The notes: a model not told the origin generated them from the sequence alone. Shown: positions 1 to 11,247, counted from the first letter of the stretch. The stretch: DNA of 64,000 nt from Hemicentrotus pulcherrimus (GCA_003118195.1 BEXV01000446.1:127313-191312); one strand, 5' to 3'. Numbers and translations: made by a program.

Positions 1-257
1 CCCCCCCCCCCCCTCTCCTCCGCCCGGCCATAATCCCCCCGAAAAAGAAACATGAAAAGCTTCAATGCCTTGTTATTTACCGACTGTTCTTGAGCCAGTA
101 TAAAACTAAATTGTTTGCGTGCTCGGCTATTAATCTTTTTAACGAATTTCAATTTTCACTGCCTAAAATAACTATTTGAAAATTTGGTTACGAACAGAAT
201 ACCAGTGCGATTTGTCAAAATTCTAGAAATATCACAATATATAGGGTATAGCCAGAT

Positions 258-1651
258 CGAAAAGGGGAAAGGGTCGGCCCAAACTTTGCATAGAATTGTT
301 GATGCATTGACAGATTGATCAGGAATGGGCTCAGTTTGTCTACAAATGATAATTTAAACAATAAATATATATTAACATCATTCCCCCTCCCCCTCTTTGG
401 GTCACTAAATGCCCCGATGTACAGAGCCCCACCACGCTCTGTACCGTGATGGTCTACCTTCGGTTAACCGATTATTCCATCTCCGTTAATATGTTCATGA
501 ATTTCAATATTCATGAAAGATCAAGAAATGAAGCTTTGATTTCATTATTCCAAATAAATAAATAGACAGTGTGAATTGATTTAGGTTTTACAATAATTCG
601 CAAATTGCATAGTTTGTTGTAATGTTTTCTTCGAAAAAAACTAGTGCAATAAACTTTTACATTTAGTGGCATAGAATTTTGCCGGCGTAAGCCTAACTCC
701 TTTTGTTGAAGCCCCCTTCGAAATGAATTTGAATGTGCACTCTTTCATGCTTTAATTCGAATACTCATCAATATTCTCATCAGTAACTGTGTCTCCCGAT
801 CCTTAACGAAATATATTGTTTACAAAATAGGATGGATATTTACAAATACTTACCTAGATACTGTGGGCCAATTCGAAGAGATGTCAAACTATTAAATTTC
901 TTGTTGATATTCAAATAGATTAAAATTGCATCAGTTCGATTTCAAAAATATCTGTCTAATCACAATCCACATATAATTTTGATTTTGACGGAGTCGTTAA
1001 AGTTGTCAAAAATTTTACTAATGAAAATGTAGAATCTCAGAAAAACTCATCGCTGAAAGAAAAAAAAATTGAGTAAGTAATAATAATTACGTTTGTTATT
1101 CGATGGCATTGATATGGATTAATATTCATATCGCGTCAGAAAAATAATTCCAACTCTTTATCCCTATATTATCTGATAATATTTTCATATTACTGACGCT
1201 ATTCATTATGATACGGCTTGAGTTTCAAAAACGTCTTTTTTCTAAGTATTTTCAAGTATTCTTAATGAAATAAACCATTTTACGTGTTTTGCATGTATGT
1301 TCATTAATTTTGCTTTCAACACTTTGATCTAGTTATTATTGTTGAAGTAGGCCTATAGCTAGATCATCTCTATAGCCATCTTTGAATATAACTGACATAT
1401 TTTCAGCAATAAAAGATAATCCTGTTTTGAATTCCAATCTTTTTCGATAATGAAATAAAATTAAGAGTTTGACATATTTTCGAGAACAGTATCTGTCTAC
1501 ACCACCCTCTACAGTTCGCCAACGACTTCGTCGACGCCAGGACGATTGACGGAGGAGTTTTGTCGACACAGGCTACCGATGGTTGTGAGAGCGACATTTT
1601 TGGATGCTACTCCCATCATCGTCATTAAACGTCCAAGCTGGAAGACGTCAA
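258..1651. repeat. Left copy of a 1.4 kb tandem duplication
   Basis: It aligns along its whole length with 1728-3133, for example the stretch with GCATAGAATTGTTGATGCAT near 290 and 1760, with scattered substitutions and small indels. It holds the 3' flank and the last part of the kinase gene's final exon. Confidence 0.88.
1509..1651 (-). pseudogene. Truncated copy of the last exon of the kinase-like gene
   Basis: It matches the 3' part of the last kinase exon (from DVFQLGRL to VVGEL) at most positions, with conservative and silent changes. The upstream third of the exon with the acceptor is replaced by unrelated sequence, and the Glu codon after GEL is a TAG. It lies in the left copy of the tandem duplication, so it is a duplicated fragment, probably non-functional unless used as an alternative last exon. 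Confidence 0.75.
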
Positions 1652-1727
1652 TAAAAAGTGTCGATATAAATTTTAAGGGGTGCAGACATTGGTTGATGAT
1701 GGCGTGCATTTAAACACACCCCCCCCN

Positions 1728-3133
1728 CGAAGAGGAGATGGGTTAGCCCAAACTTTGCATAGAATTGTTGATGCATTGACAGATTGATCAGGAATAGGCT
1801 CAGTTTGTCTGCAAATTATAATTTTAACAACAAATATAATATTAACACCATTCCTCCTCCCTCCCTCTTTGGGTCACTTAATGCCCCGATGTACAGAGCC
1901 CCACCCCGCTCTGTACCGTGATGGTCTACCTTCGGTTAACCGATTATTCCATCTCCGTTTATACATGTATGTTCATGAATTTCAATATTCATGAAAGGTT
2001 AAGAAATGAAGCTTTAGTTTCATTATTCCAAATAAATAAATAAACAGTGTGAATTGATTTTGGTTTCAAAATAATTCGCAAATTGCATAGTTTGTTGTAA
2101 TATTTTATTAGAAAAAGCCAGTGTATAGAGTTTTGCCGGCGTAAGCCTAACTCCTTTTGTTGAAGCCCCCTTCGTAATGAATTTGAATGTGCACTCTTTC
2201 ATGCTTTTATTCGAATATTCATCAATATTCTCATCAGTTACTGTGTGTTCCGATCCTTAATGAAATATATTATTTACAAAATAGTATGAATATTTACAAA
2301 TACTTACCTAGATACTGTGGGCTAATTCGAAAAGATGTCAAACTATTTATTTTTCTTATTGATATATTAAAATAGATTAAGTTGCTGCAGTTCGATTTCA
2401 AAGATATCTGTCTAACCACAACCCAAATATAATTTTGATTTTGACGGAGTATTGAAATCGATCTAATTGCTAATCAAAATGTTGATATAGAATCTCAGCG
2501 GAAAAACTCATCGCTGACACTTTTGAGAAAAGATTATAAACATTGAGTAAGTAATAATACTTATGTTTGTTATTCGATGGCAATGATAAGGATTCCTTAT
2601 TTATATCGCTCCGGAAAAATAATTCCGACTCTTTATCACTATATTATCTCATAATAATTTCATATTACTGACGCCATTCATATTGCTTGAGTTCCCATAA
2701 CGTTTTTTTCCCCCTATCATTTCAACAAATATTTTCAAGTACTCTTAATATAATGAACCGTTTTGCGTTTGTTGCTTATATGTTTATTAATTTTGCTTTG
2801 AACACCTTGGTTAAGTTATTATTGTTGACGTAGGCCTAAAGCTAGATTATCTCGACAGTAATCTTTGAATAGAACTGACATTTTTCCAGCAATAAATGAT
2901 ATGTTTTGAATTCCAATCTTTTTAGATAAGGAAATTCAAAAAATAGAGAGTTTGACATATTTTCGAAAACAGTATCTGTCTACATCACCCTCTCCAGCTC
3001 GCCAACGATTTCGTCGACGCTAGGACGATTGATGAAAGAGATTTGACGACACAGATTCCCGATGGCTGTGAGGTCGGCATTGTTAGATGCTACTCCCATC
3101 ATAGTCAACAACCGTCCAAGCTGGAAGACGTCA
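1728..3133. repeat. Right copy of the 1.4 kb tandem duplication
   Basis: Homologous to 258-1651. It contains the intact stop and 3' flank of the kinase-like gene. The homology ends inside exon k10 at the sequence GGAAGACGTCA. A single N sits at about 1727, next to a C run at the junction. Confidence 0.88.
2783..2788 (-). terminator. Candidate polyadenylation signal of the kinase-like gene
   Basis: TTTATT on the plus strand is AATAAA on the minus strand, about 192 bases past the stop. The left duplicate has a changed base here (TTCATT). Motif only; a second one lies at 2345-2350. Confidence 0.3.
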
Positions 3134-3195
3134 CTCGAGATCGAGGTGTTCTGATCATCGAGTGCGCAATCGGGGGCGATGTGGACATAGACCGC
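2980..3195 (-). CDS. k10: kinase C-lobe and stop
   Basis: Acceptor ATCTACAG, stop TAG at 2980-2982, 216 bp. It encodes AVYVHIAPDCALDDQNTSIS, SDVFQLGRLLTMMGVASNNA and RQISFINRPSVDEIVGEL. 'IAPDC' sits where APE is expected. 'SDVFQLG' and 'RPS..EI...L' mark the C-lobe. The 3' part is duplicated at 1509-1651. Confidence 0.88.
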   Translation of the reverse strand, partial: AVYVHIAPDCALDDQNTSISSDVFQLGRLLTMMGVASNNADLTAIGNLCRQISFINRPSVDEIVGELERVM

Positions 3196-6100
3196 CTGTA
3201 GATTTTTTTATAGAATCGAAGATGACTTGTAAATTTTGTTATGTACAAAAAGTCGAACTCTGTTTATCTTAGGGAAATTATTCATTGTCACTGTATTTTG
3301 CTATCGATTATTGATGTCAAGTTTAAGGCCGAGAAGACAACTGACAAAATGTCTAACATTTTGTCTATTTGTTTGTTTGCTTACTTGTTTGTTATTTTTG
3401 TTTCAATTGTTCATCTGTTTGTTTGTTCGTTTGTAGTTGTGTTGTTTTGACTTGAAGAGATTATGTTTAAAAAATAGTAACAACAACAAGAGACTTTCCG
3501 TCAGATTTTCGTGCCCCCAATCGAAGAGCACAATTTGAACAACGAAAATCAGGATAAATCCATAGCACATACCCCATTGCGGTACTTCTCCTTGTCTTCG
3601 TCTGAGAAGCTGAAGGAGAAAGGGGAGGCCCGAGGACAGACGAGACCAAAGTCTACGATGACTGCCTGCCATCGACCAGTCTCGGTCTTCCGCAGCAGGC
3701 AGTTGTCCTCTTTCAAGTCGTTCATGAGAAAGCCCATCTCATGAAGACGACCAAGAGCCTTGGCAGTGTCGAGAGATAGTCGCATACTGAAATGATTCAA
3801 GGGAAAGAAAAGAAAGACGAGTTGTTATAAAAGGAATGTATAGACTTATCTAGGGCTATATAATTATAAACATATATAAATACTTACAAATCATGCTGAC
3901 TAAGGTCTATCTCTCGGATGCCTCGGCTCAGTGTGAAGGACTCCCCCGTGGTGGTATCACCGATAAACTCCATGGCAAGACCGATGGTACTTGAACTAAT
4001 CTCCAGACAACCAAGGAATCCTGGGAAGCATGCATCTCGGCCAAGGATGTCAAGGCAATTAGCTTCCGCCTGGATTTCTTTAACCTGATAGATAAAACCA
4101 TTTAAGACCGATTTAATTGTGTTGTAACCATTCAAATAAAAATTTTGACTAGTATTCTAATTATGTTAATTCTTTCAAAGTCATAAGATATTGAAAACCT
4201 GCAGAAACTATATTTCACTCTCCTGTACTTGATGGTAACTGTTGTTTTTGCTTAGAAAAGAAAACAAATCGACCTACCTTCTTTGTCATTTCCTGAAAGT
4301 TGTCTGGGAGATCGATGGTCTTGACTGCTATGGGCATATCGGTGACCCGATGACGGTACAGATAGACCGTTCCGTTGACCCCACTACCCAAGATGATGTC
4401 TCCACCTCCTGGGTGGAATGACTTGAGGTCGGTCATACCACCCCAGAGGTAGGAGGAAGCTAGGGATACAGCTCTGCTCGAAGTCCTTGTGGATTCACCA
4501 ATGGTACCGCTCACTGATGGAGATCTAAACAGAATGGCAACAAACAATCGGTGTTATTTTTTTCTTATTTTACAGTGTAATTTTCACGATTTTAAGACGA
4601 TATGAAAATGGTTTCAGAGTCTTACCGTGAGGGTTGCAGGTGTGTTGTATCCACAGAAGCTTGAGCAGAAATGGGAACTGTGGGTGTAATTCCGTTGACT
4701 GCTAATCCTAAACCACTAACTCTTGGGCTGGGACTTGGGGTTCTGAAGGAAAAATTGTTTTAAACAAATATTTGTAACTTGATGATATGTGGAAACATAT
4801 AGTATTATGATTTATTGATTGACTTCTAGCAAACATGAATAAAAACAGCTTTAAAATTATTTCTATTTTTAATTTATTTTCGTTGTTTATGTTTTATTTT
4901 TTTCGTTGTTTGTTTATTTATTTTTTCATTTTTCATTATTATTTTGTTCGGTGTTGACTTGTCTTCATTTTCTATAATTTTCAAAAAAGCATTGTTATGA
5001 TGGCCTATGGGAATCGATTTTGTATCAGTATCTCGTTTTGTTACAGTTATATTGTTCTTTTTTTTTTCTCTCTTACACAGGGAGAGAGTCGATGGGTGCA
5101 GTGTCAGGTGTAGTTAGAGGGAAGGGGACTGTTCCTGGTGTTGATGGAACGTATGGTGCTGTCTCTGGTGTAGAAGGGGAGTTAGGTGCTACTCGATTAT
5201 CTATTGGTGCCGTCTCGGGTGTTTCGGGGTCACCCTCGAAGCAACTGGTATGGTAAAAAAAGGAGTTCTGAATCTAATCTTCTTTTCTAATGTCTAATGG
5301 GAGATACTATTTTTATACGACAGAAAATGTAATTTACTGCAGATGATATTATATTTTTTGCAAAGAAAGGCTATCCACCAGTCCTCATTTTTTTCTTCCT
5401 TTCTTTCGTTCCTTTTCTATTTGTATACTTATTTATTCATGTATTCATTCATTTTTATTTATTTTTTTGATTGATTTAAGGGTGGCATGAAGTCATGACA
5501 CGAATTTTTTTCTCCATGAAAAAATTAAAAAATCATTAACAAGTCACCACCTTTTTTTCTTATAGGTTGAAGCCTACATTTCATTCTAATCTTACCAAGA
5601 TATACGAGGAGTCTGTTCAGAGGCAGGTGTACAGATAGAGGGTTGCCAAGTCAGATCCTGAAAAGACACGAAGGGTATTTGAATCCTTGAGCACTTTGAT
5701 TTAAAGTTGATCATTAATTACTTTTTAGGTAAGAAAATCATTTTTACTTTCCAATATTGCATTTATCCTTAAAATGGGAAGAATATGTACCTGGAGACTA
5801 TTGAGAGCAGTGTCTCTCTCACGTCTGGTTTCAGCCAGCTCTAACTCCAGGACCTGGATCTTAATGGTAGAGTCCAGATATTTGTCCTCTATCACCTCAG
5901 CCCTCCTCTCTGCTACTCGCCTTCTCTCCTCCGACTCTGTCACCAGACAGCTGATGTTCTTCATGATATCCCCACAGTCTCCACTAGCCCCAACACCAAG
6001 ATGAGATGCCACGCTCTGTCGATATGTCAAAGACAAAGGAAAACATTAAACAGAGAATATTTTAGAAATTGTTCTATTGGACGTTTAAAATGTTATTACT

Positions 6101-6831
6101 AATAAAAAATGATCTCTCTTTGAATTAAATCCATTCCTTTAACGATTAATTTTCTTACAATGTTGATTATTTTATGAAGTATTTTATCATTCGATAAAAT
6201 GTATATTCTTTGTTATAAAATTAATGTCAAGGACTTTATGCTTTAAGATGTTGGCTTACGACAAGCTGTTGGTGGAGTTGTTCTTTCTCCAATGAGTTCT
6301 GCATGGATTGCAGAAGGAGCTTGCCAGTGAGATGATGGACAGCTGATGGAGGCGAGGAAGAAGATGGGGAGAACATGGTGTCTTTGTAAGACCAGCACAG
6401 CTTCTGTTTACAAGAAGAAACAAGGCCAAGAACTTTTATTTCCAGTGAAGACTTTTAAAAAAAGAAAACGCTTTGTCTTAATTTCAAATATATATGCCCG
6501 TAGCCTTATATGTTTTTTTCTTCTTCCTATAAAAATGTCTTATTAAGCTTTAGGTTATTTTGCATTTGTAGGAACTTTCGCCCCTTCATATTTGTTCGTG
6601 GTTTGAATATACATCAGCTTAAAACATTTGATTTTCATCATTTTTGTAATTTGAATTGCTTAATTATCATTATTTAAGTAATATAGATATAATGTTTGCT
6701 ATTTGTTTGCTTACATCCAGGGAGTTAGCCATCGGTGATTTGATGGCATCGGGAGAAGCTGACCCGGTACAGGGTAAAGGTCTTCCAAGGACATACGGGT
6801 GTGGGGAGCGAATGCGTCCGATACAATACAT
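2980..6831 (-). CDS. Coiled-coil protein-kinase-like protein, ten exons (gene span)
   Basis: Ten exons (k1-k10) join in frame into 568 codons plus TAG at 2980. Order: N-terminal Ser/Pro stretch, a coiled coil rich in Glu/Arg/Leu (about residues 70-160), a Thr/Pro-rich linker with TPETAP repeats (about 183-238), then a kinase domain (about 305-565). Visible kinase motifs: LGSGVNGTVY (324), IAVKTI with Lys 346, helix Glu about 367, catalytic loop MNDLKEDNCLL (447-457), VDFGLV (Asp 471), and a C-lobe ending RPSVDEIVGEL. Lys, Glu, catalytic Asp, Asn and DFG are kept, so it may be active, with Ser/Thr specificity more likely than Tyr. I do not recognise the family. No signal peptide or membrane segment; probably cytosolic. 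Introns are 70-380 bp and hold nothing notable. The start is uncertain between k1 and an internal ATG in k2. Confidence 0.8.
3573..3786 (-). CDS. k9: kinase catalytic loop and DFG
   Basis: Acceptor ATTTCAG, donor GGG/GTATGT, 214 bp. It encodes ALGRLHEMGFLMNDLKEDNC and QAVIVDFGLVCPRASPF. The HRD triplet reads MND, with the catalytic Asp kept; Lys and Asn of the loop are kept. Phase 0 out into k10. Confidence 0.9.
3888..4084 (-). CDS. k8: kinase alpha-C helix and hinge
   Basis: Acceptor ATCTATCAG, donor ATTT/GTAAGT, 197 bp. It begins VKEIQAEANCLDILGRDACF (Glu of the helix) and encodes STIGLAMEFIGDTTTGESF, a hinge. Phase 0 in, two bases out, matching k9. Confidence 0.87.
4278..4524 (-). CDS. 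k7: kinase N-lobe (Gly loop, Lys)
   Basis: Acceptor CTGTTTAG, donor AAG/GTAGGT, 247 bp. After a Ser-rich stretch it encodes GGGDIILGSGVNGTVYLYRH and MPIAVKTIDL. The G-x-G-x-x-G-x-V loop and VAIK-type Lys are intact. Confidence 0.88.
4626..4742 (-). CDS. k6: kinase-like gene exon, Ser/Pro linker
   Basis: Acceptor TCCTTCAG, donor CACG/GTAAGA, 117 bp. It encodes TPSPSPRVSGLGLAVNGITP and TVPISAQASVDTTHLQPSR. Linker between repeats and kinase. Phase fits k5 (Val codon) and k7 (Arg codon). Confidence 0.72.
5077..5244 (-). CDS. k5: kinase-like gene exon with TPETAP repeats
   Basis: Acceptor CATACCAG after a T tract, donor CTGT/GTAAGA, 168 bp. It encodes four imperfect repeats: TPETAPID, TPETAPYV, TPGTVPFP, TPDTAPID. 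Disordered, many potential proline-directed phosphorylation sites. The opposite strand also stays open here (5020-5256) and is a shadow of the repeat. Confidence 0.72.
5596..5657 (-). CDS. k4: short kinase-like gene exon
   Basis: Acceptor TCTTTTCAG, donor CTTG/GTAAGA, 62 bp. It encodes DLTWQPSICTPASEQTPR and leads in phase into k5 (C-C-F-E-G). Supported by two good splice sites and phase on both sides; no domain. Confidence 0.65.
5791..6015 (-). CDS. k3: kinase-like gene exon, coiled coil
   Basis: Acceptor ATCGACAG, donor CAG/GTACAT, 225 bp (75 codons). It encodes SVASHLGVGASGDCGDI and then a charged, heptad-like run: ESEERRRVAERRAEVIEDKY and IKIQVLELELAETRRERD. Strong predicted coiled coil, likely for dimerisation. 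Phase 0 both sides. Confidence 0.8.
6260..6403 (-). CDS. k2: kinase-like gene exon, coiled-coil start
   Basis: Acceptor TGTAAACAG, donor GTC/GTAAGC, 144 bp. It encodes [20 protein letters not shown] and then HLTGKLLLQSMQNSLEKEQ. The ATG at 6376 has the context CACCATGT and is an alternative start. Leu/Gln/Glu periodicity suggests the start of a coiled coil. Confidence 0.7.
6715..6831 (-). CDS. k1: probable first coding exon of the kinase-like gene
   Basis: The minus strand has an ATG at 6831 preceded by an in-frame TAG two codons upstream, then 39 open codons to a donor GAT/GTAAGC. It reads M Y C I G R I R S P H P and ends SPMANSLD, phase 0, matching k2. A second ATG in another frame (MSLEDLYPV) also runs to the donor but does not fit k2's phase. 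This exon could also be 5' UTR if translation starts at the MFSPSS methionine in k2. Confidence 0.5.
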
Positions 6832-8220
6832 CGCCTAAATCTCTTTATTCAGAGCTAGAATATTGAAACTATGATCTAGCAGAAAGAAAGAGGGACAGAA
6901 GACAGATAAAAAGGAGACAATATACATTTATAAAGCTATGGAAGAAAGATACCATTACAATAAGTCATTACAGTACCCATAGAAACACTGGGTATTATTA
7001 GCCCGGGTATATGATTCACGTGTGTTGCAACCGATGCAAACGACATTTTGTTTTTGTGGAAAAGTGACCATTATTTGGTGCCCTAAAAGATTCATTTTTC
7101 TCACATTTTTCGTCAAACTCACTTAAGTCAAGCTATATCATGTACCAATACAATACTAACCTGGATCTTCGAAAAGAAGGCAATATAAAGTCGCAAAATA
7201 GTCGAAAATCGCCAAAAAATTTGACTGAGATATCTCAAAATCGCAAGGTGCAAGAGAAATATGGTTTGTTTACATTATTATTCTAGGGCGTGGTCACTAA
7301 GGTGGAGACGCGCATCTTATTACGCAAGCGCGCATGGATGTGCTCATCCTCTCATGAGGTAAAATCGTTAGCAGAGGAAAAGCTGCTTTTATGTGTTTTC
7401 GAACTTAAAATGAAGTGTATTAAAATGCAATACTTTTCATTTCTTAGTTCATCTTTATATTACCGTTAGACAGGCTGGTGGTCATAAAGTTTAGAGTCTC
7501 TTGCGACCTGTTAACGCTCCAAAGTATATTATAGATTCTTCACCCCTGTTCATATTTTCAGTGGTCCATGCCCTAAAATTGCGCAGAGGAGGACGCACAA
7601 CGTGCGCCCTGAATGTTTCCAATAACATTATCAAGGTCATGACGTCATTAGAATGTCCTTTCAGCTGACCAATCAAATAAGCTTGTACATGTACCATGTA
7701 ATGGACGTCATCTTTTTGTTTTCTAAATTTTGTAGCATGTCTTCAATCCCGTTTTAAGTTACTGCTCTCTCTTAAAGTCATCAAAAATTACACTTGCACA
7801 CAATGATGCAAAAAGTTGTCGACTCTTTCAGAGATAACCCATTGAAAATAACAAGAACCAGCAATGAACATTGTCCAATCACAACGTGACCCTTACGCAT
7901 CGCAGGTAGTTGCTATGGAACTTTCAACCAATCACGTTTTGTTTCTTTGATGACGTATGTCGTCTGAAAGAGCCTGTTGCTGACGGATTAAGGTAAAAAG
8001 AACGGTTCTTGGTTCTTGGTATGGTTGGTTGGTCCTCCAAAATACTAGTCTGAGTTTTAACTGGAGGTGCGGGTAGGGTGTATTAATTTGTAGATGGGTT
8101 TAATTACTGCAGAATATAACTTTATCACCTGTTTATACAAACCAATCAGAGGTTTGCAGCAGTCATTCAAAATTGTAGAATTAAATTTTCATCCCCGATT
8201 AAAAGATGAAATTAACAGAG
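6832..8220. promoter_or_regulatory. Upstream flank of the kinase-like gene with CRE-like and CCAAT motifs
   Basis: No gene seen. A palindromic TGACGTCA is at 7640-7647, a TGACGTA at about 7951, and CCAAT boxes at 7669, 7875 and 7928. These are about 0.8-1.1 kb upstream of the first exon. Such motifs are common by chance, so this is only a candidate regulatory region. Confidence 0.3.
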
Positions 8221-8224
8221 GCGT

Positions 8225-8602
8225 TAAAGGTCCTTGATGTTTCACGCTCTATTTATTTAATAGTCATATGATTCCGTCCATATTAGTGTCATTATGATTA
8301 ATCCCTTTCCAGTCCATTNTCAGTCACTCAATAGTGTCTGACAGTGAAGTCTAGCAAGTAAACGGGTTTCCTTGCATAATTTGAATATGCGGACACTGCA
8401 TGCTAACGTTTAAATTTCACAGATAGGAGTCATATTCATAATTCCTGCAAAGTTCTACAGCATTTGAGGTTGGCTGCAAAAGGGACATAGTACCTTCAAA
8501 GGGCTTTGATGCTTCACGCTCTAATTATTTAATAGTCATTCTCTATATACATTCCGTCCATACTAGTGTAATCATGATTAATATCTTTTCCAGTCCATTT
8601 AC
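8225..8602. repeat. Direct repeat pair of about 95 bp
   Basis: 8225-8319 and 8505-8602 share TTCACGCTCTA, TTTAATAGTCAT, ATTCCGTCCATA and TTTCCAGTCCATT in the same order, about 280 bp apart. No coding potential. One N at about 8319. Confidence 0.7.
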
Positions 8603-8929
8603 GGTATCTTATCCCCAAAGTCTTGATTTAAAGTTATCTTCAACATTTAAGTTTGTTTCTGAAGCATATAATTTTGTAACGAGTGAAAGAGTAGCAAGTG
8701 CTTGCAAGTAGCAAGTGAAATGAACAATGTTTATAAAATATTACGTTAATGAAGTAATCAAGTGAAGTTAAAAATGTAATGTTTCTAGAAGAAATAGATA
8801 AATGGCGGTGAAACCAGAAAGAAGATTTAATTACATTAATTTAAGAAGACCGGTGATGAATAAAACGAGAAGATACAAATTGACTACTTAGTATAAAAAA
8901 GGGCTAATATGCATCACAAACCAGATATT

Positions 8930-9240
8930 CAGAAGAAAAGGAAGGAGGAGAAGCAAAAGAAGAAAAAGGAGAAGTAGGGGAAGGGGAGGCGGAAGAAGAG
9001 AGATGAAAATAATGAAGAAATTAATGATTTTTATCATGAAGATTCTGAATCATTATAAAGAAATATATAGAAATTTTTAAAAAATCGTTAGGAGAAAAGT
9101 AAAGGAAAATTAATTATTGAAAAAGGAGAATCCAACAAAATAAAGAGTAAATAGTCAAGTAAGAATAAAAGAATAATTCTAAAAAGAAAGGAGAGAGATC
9201 ACTCTCAAAGGGATGAAAAAGTGATTTTAATATCGGACAT
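8930..9240. repeat. Purine-rich low-complexity stretch
   Basis: Plus strand is mostly A and G (GAAGGAGGAGAAGC, GAAGAAAAAGGAGAAG and similar). No ORF of note. Intergenic. Confidence 0.6.
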
Positions 9241-9359
9241 CGTCTCATCAAATCTAAGCAAACCCGGACATTATGTTAATAAAAGCAAAATCCACCCCTT
9301 AAGCATGTTCATCCCATCAAAAATGTGTTTTTATTAGTATTCTCAATACCAAGAAGGAT

Positions 9360-10715
9360 GCGCTGTGTTTCTTGACCTGCGTGGAGAGATTTCACCTGAC
9401 AAAAGGCTTCAGTATCCTCCCGCCCCCTAACTTAACCCGCCCCAACATTGTCATGTTGCTAAATCAACCCCCCCCCTCCCCCGCCGCAATAGGTCCATCC
9501 CATCCCAAACTTGTTTTTTTAAGGATTCTAAATTTCTCATACGACGAATTTCTCAATGTATTTCTTGACCTAGTTGATTAGTTCAAGCCGAGAAAGTACC
9601 CTATTCCCCTCCCCACATCATCATGTTAATAAAACGAAATCCATCCTATCAGTCTTGTCCATCCGATCACAGAGTTGCTTTTATTAGGATTCTTGTAAAA
9701 CGATGGGTGCACTTTAAATATCTCTTGACCTGCATGTTGAATATAAAACAGCCGAGAGAAAGTCCCTGCCCCATTCCGACCAGGGATTGTTAGTTTAACT
9801 CTCATATCCCTGTTCCGACCTTGCTTCATCATCCCTTTGCCTCTTTGAGTAAATGAACAATCGAGGATAGAAGACAACTCTATTTCCCTTTCATTACAAC
9901 GTTGCTTCATCATACTGCAAGCTATTTTCTTAGCCTGGTTTATTAGATGGGAACCGAAAAGACGCACCCCCTTCCTTGTCTCTACCCTGCTCTATCTCAG
10001 TGCACCTCGGCTCACGGCCTGCATAATATATTAGAAAGAACATTAACATCACCCCCTCCTCTATATCTAATTTAGACATTCACGTAATATAGCTGGTAGA
10101 TAGCTAAATAGAGGAATAGCCAGCAATGGAGACAACCATCCTAAAAGTATCCCAGAGTGCATCCCATTATCAGAGTGCATCGCATCTCTTTGCCTGATCA
10201 AGTAGAAGAATAGCATCATGATATAGAAAAGACAACCACCCCTTCCCCCGTTCTTTTAAACGTGCATCATTACGATCCAAATATGGCATAATAAGAGTCT
10301 AAGTATCTGTTAGCCTAGCTGGTCGAAAACATTCCTCCTAAATCCTGACTTTTGGTTTACCAGAATGCACATCGCATATTGAAGCTTGATAAAGTAGATG
10401 GATAATTATCTGAGAAAGGAAAACACCACCCCGTCCTCTATTCTCCTGCAGTTTTGCGTTATCAGAATGTATCGCATCTTTTTGCCTGATCAAGTATAAA
10501 GAAGAACACTCAAGAAAAGAACATGTACCCTAAACCATTAAAAGCGTAATGAATAAGATCTACTGTCCTAGCAGGTTAAATAGATGAACAACCGAGAATG
10601 GATAAACAACACACCCCACCCCCTCCCGCGATCCTAACCTTGCATTACCAGAATGTACATCCTAATTCTTCGCATGGTTGAGTAGATGAATAGCCGAATA
10701 AGAACCAAATCTGAC

Positions 10716-10751
<36 letters not shown>

Positions 10752-10880
10752 TGCTCAAACTTCGCCTCCTCTATCCCAACGTACATTATCAAGATTCCAA
10801 GTTATACTAGGGCTGAAGAGTGCATCTTATATGCATCCCTTGGCCTGATTAAGTAGATGAACAGAGCAGGAGGTATATAT
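9360..10880. repeat. Degenerate C-rich tandem repeat, units of about 100-190 bp
   Basis: A core like GCCTGATCAAGTAGATGAAT followed by a C-rich block and 'cattatcagaatg' recurs near 9371, 9563, 9724, 9932, 10089, 10191, 10316, 10382, 10486, 10568, 10672 and 10843. A pure C run occupies 10717-10749. The 113-codon ORF at 9626-9967 is inside this repeat and looks accidental. Confidence 0.7.
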
Positions 10881-11195
10881 AGGATGCCTTATATTACCGA
10901 CAAGTTTTCATGTCATGTTATAGTAAATAGAAAAGACAGTCCCGCGCGCTTCAATTTCATCACACGAACCAATAACCGAATCTGTACACCTCACTAGGCT
11001 ACATAGCGATGCAAGGGGGTAATGGAATAGTCAGGAGGATGGGGGTATAGATGATAAATTTATAGAATTACCGAGCCCGGTACAGCTTCGGGGGACGAGA
11101 TCATTTACTTCGGAACTTCGTGTCGCTGTGACTCGTGGGAAATTTAGGCCTACAGGCACAAGCCGATCCACAGGGCCATATATCCCCATCCCATT

Positions 11196-11196
<1 letters not shown>

Positions 11197-11242
<46 letters not shown>
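11197..11242. repeat. (GA)n microsatellite
   Basis: About 23 dinucleotides of AG. ORFs crossing it on both strands are repeat artefacts. Confidence 0.95.

Positions 11243-11247
<5 letters not shown>

Noticed and set aside
9626..9967. 113-codon minus ORF
   Set aside because: Falls within the degenerate C-rich tandem repeat; no similarity to a known domain.
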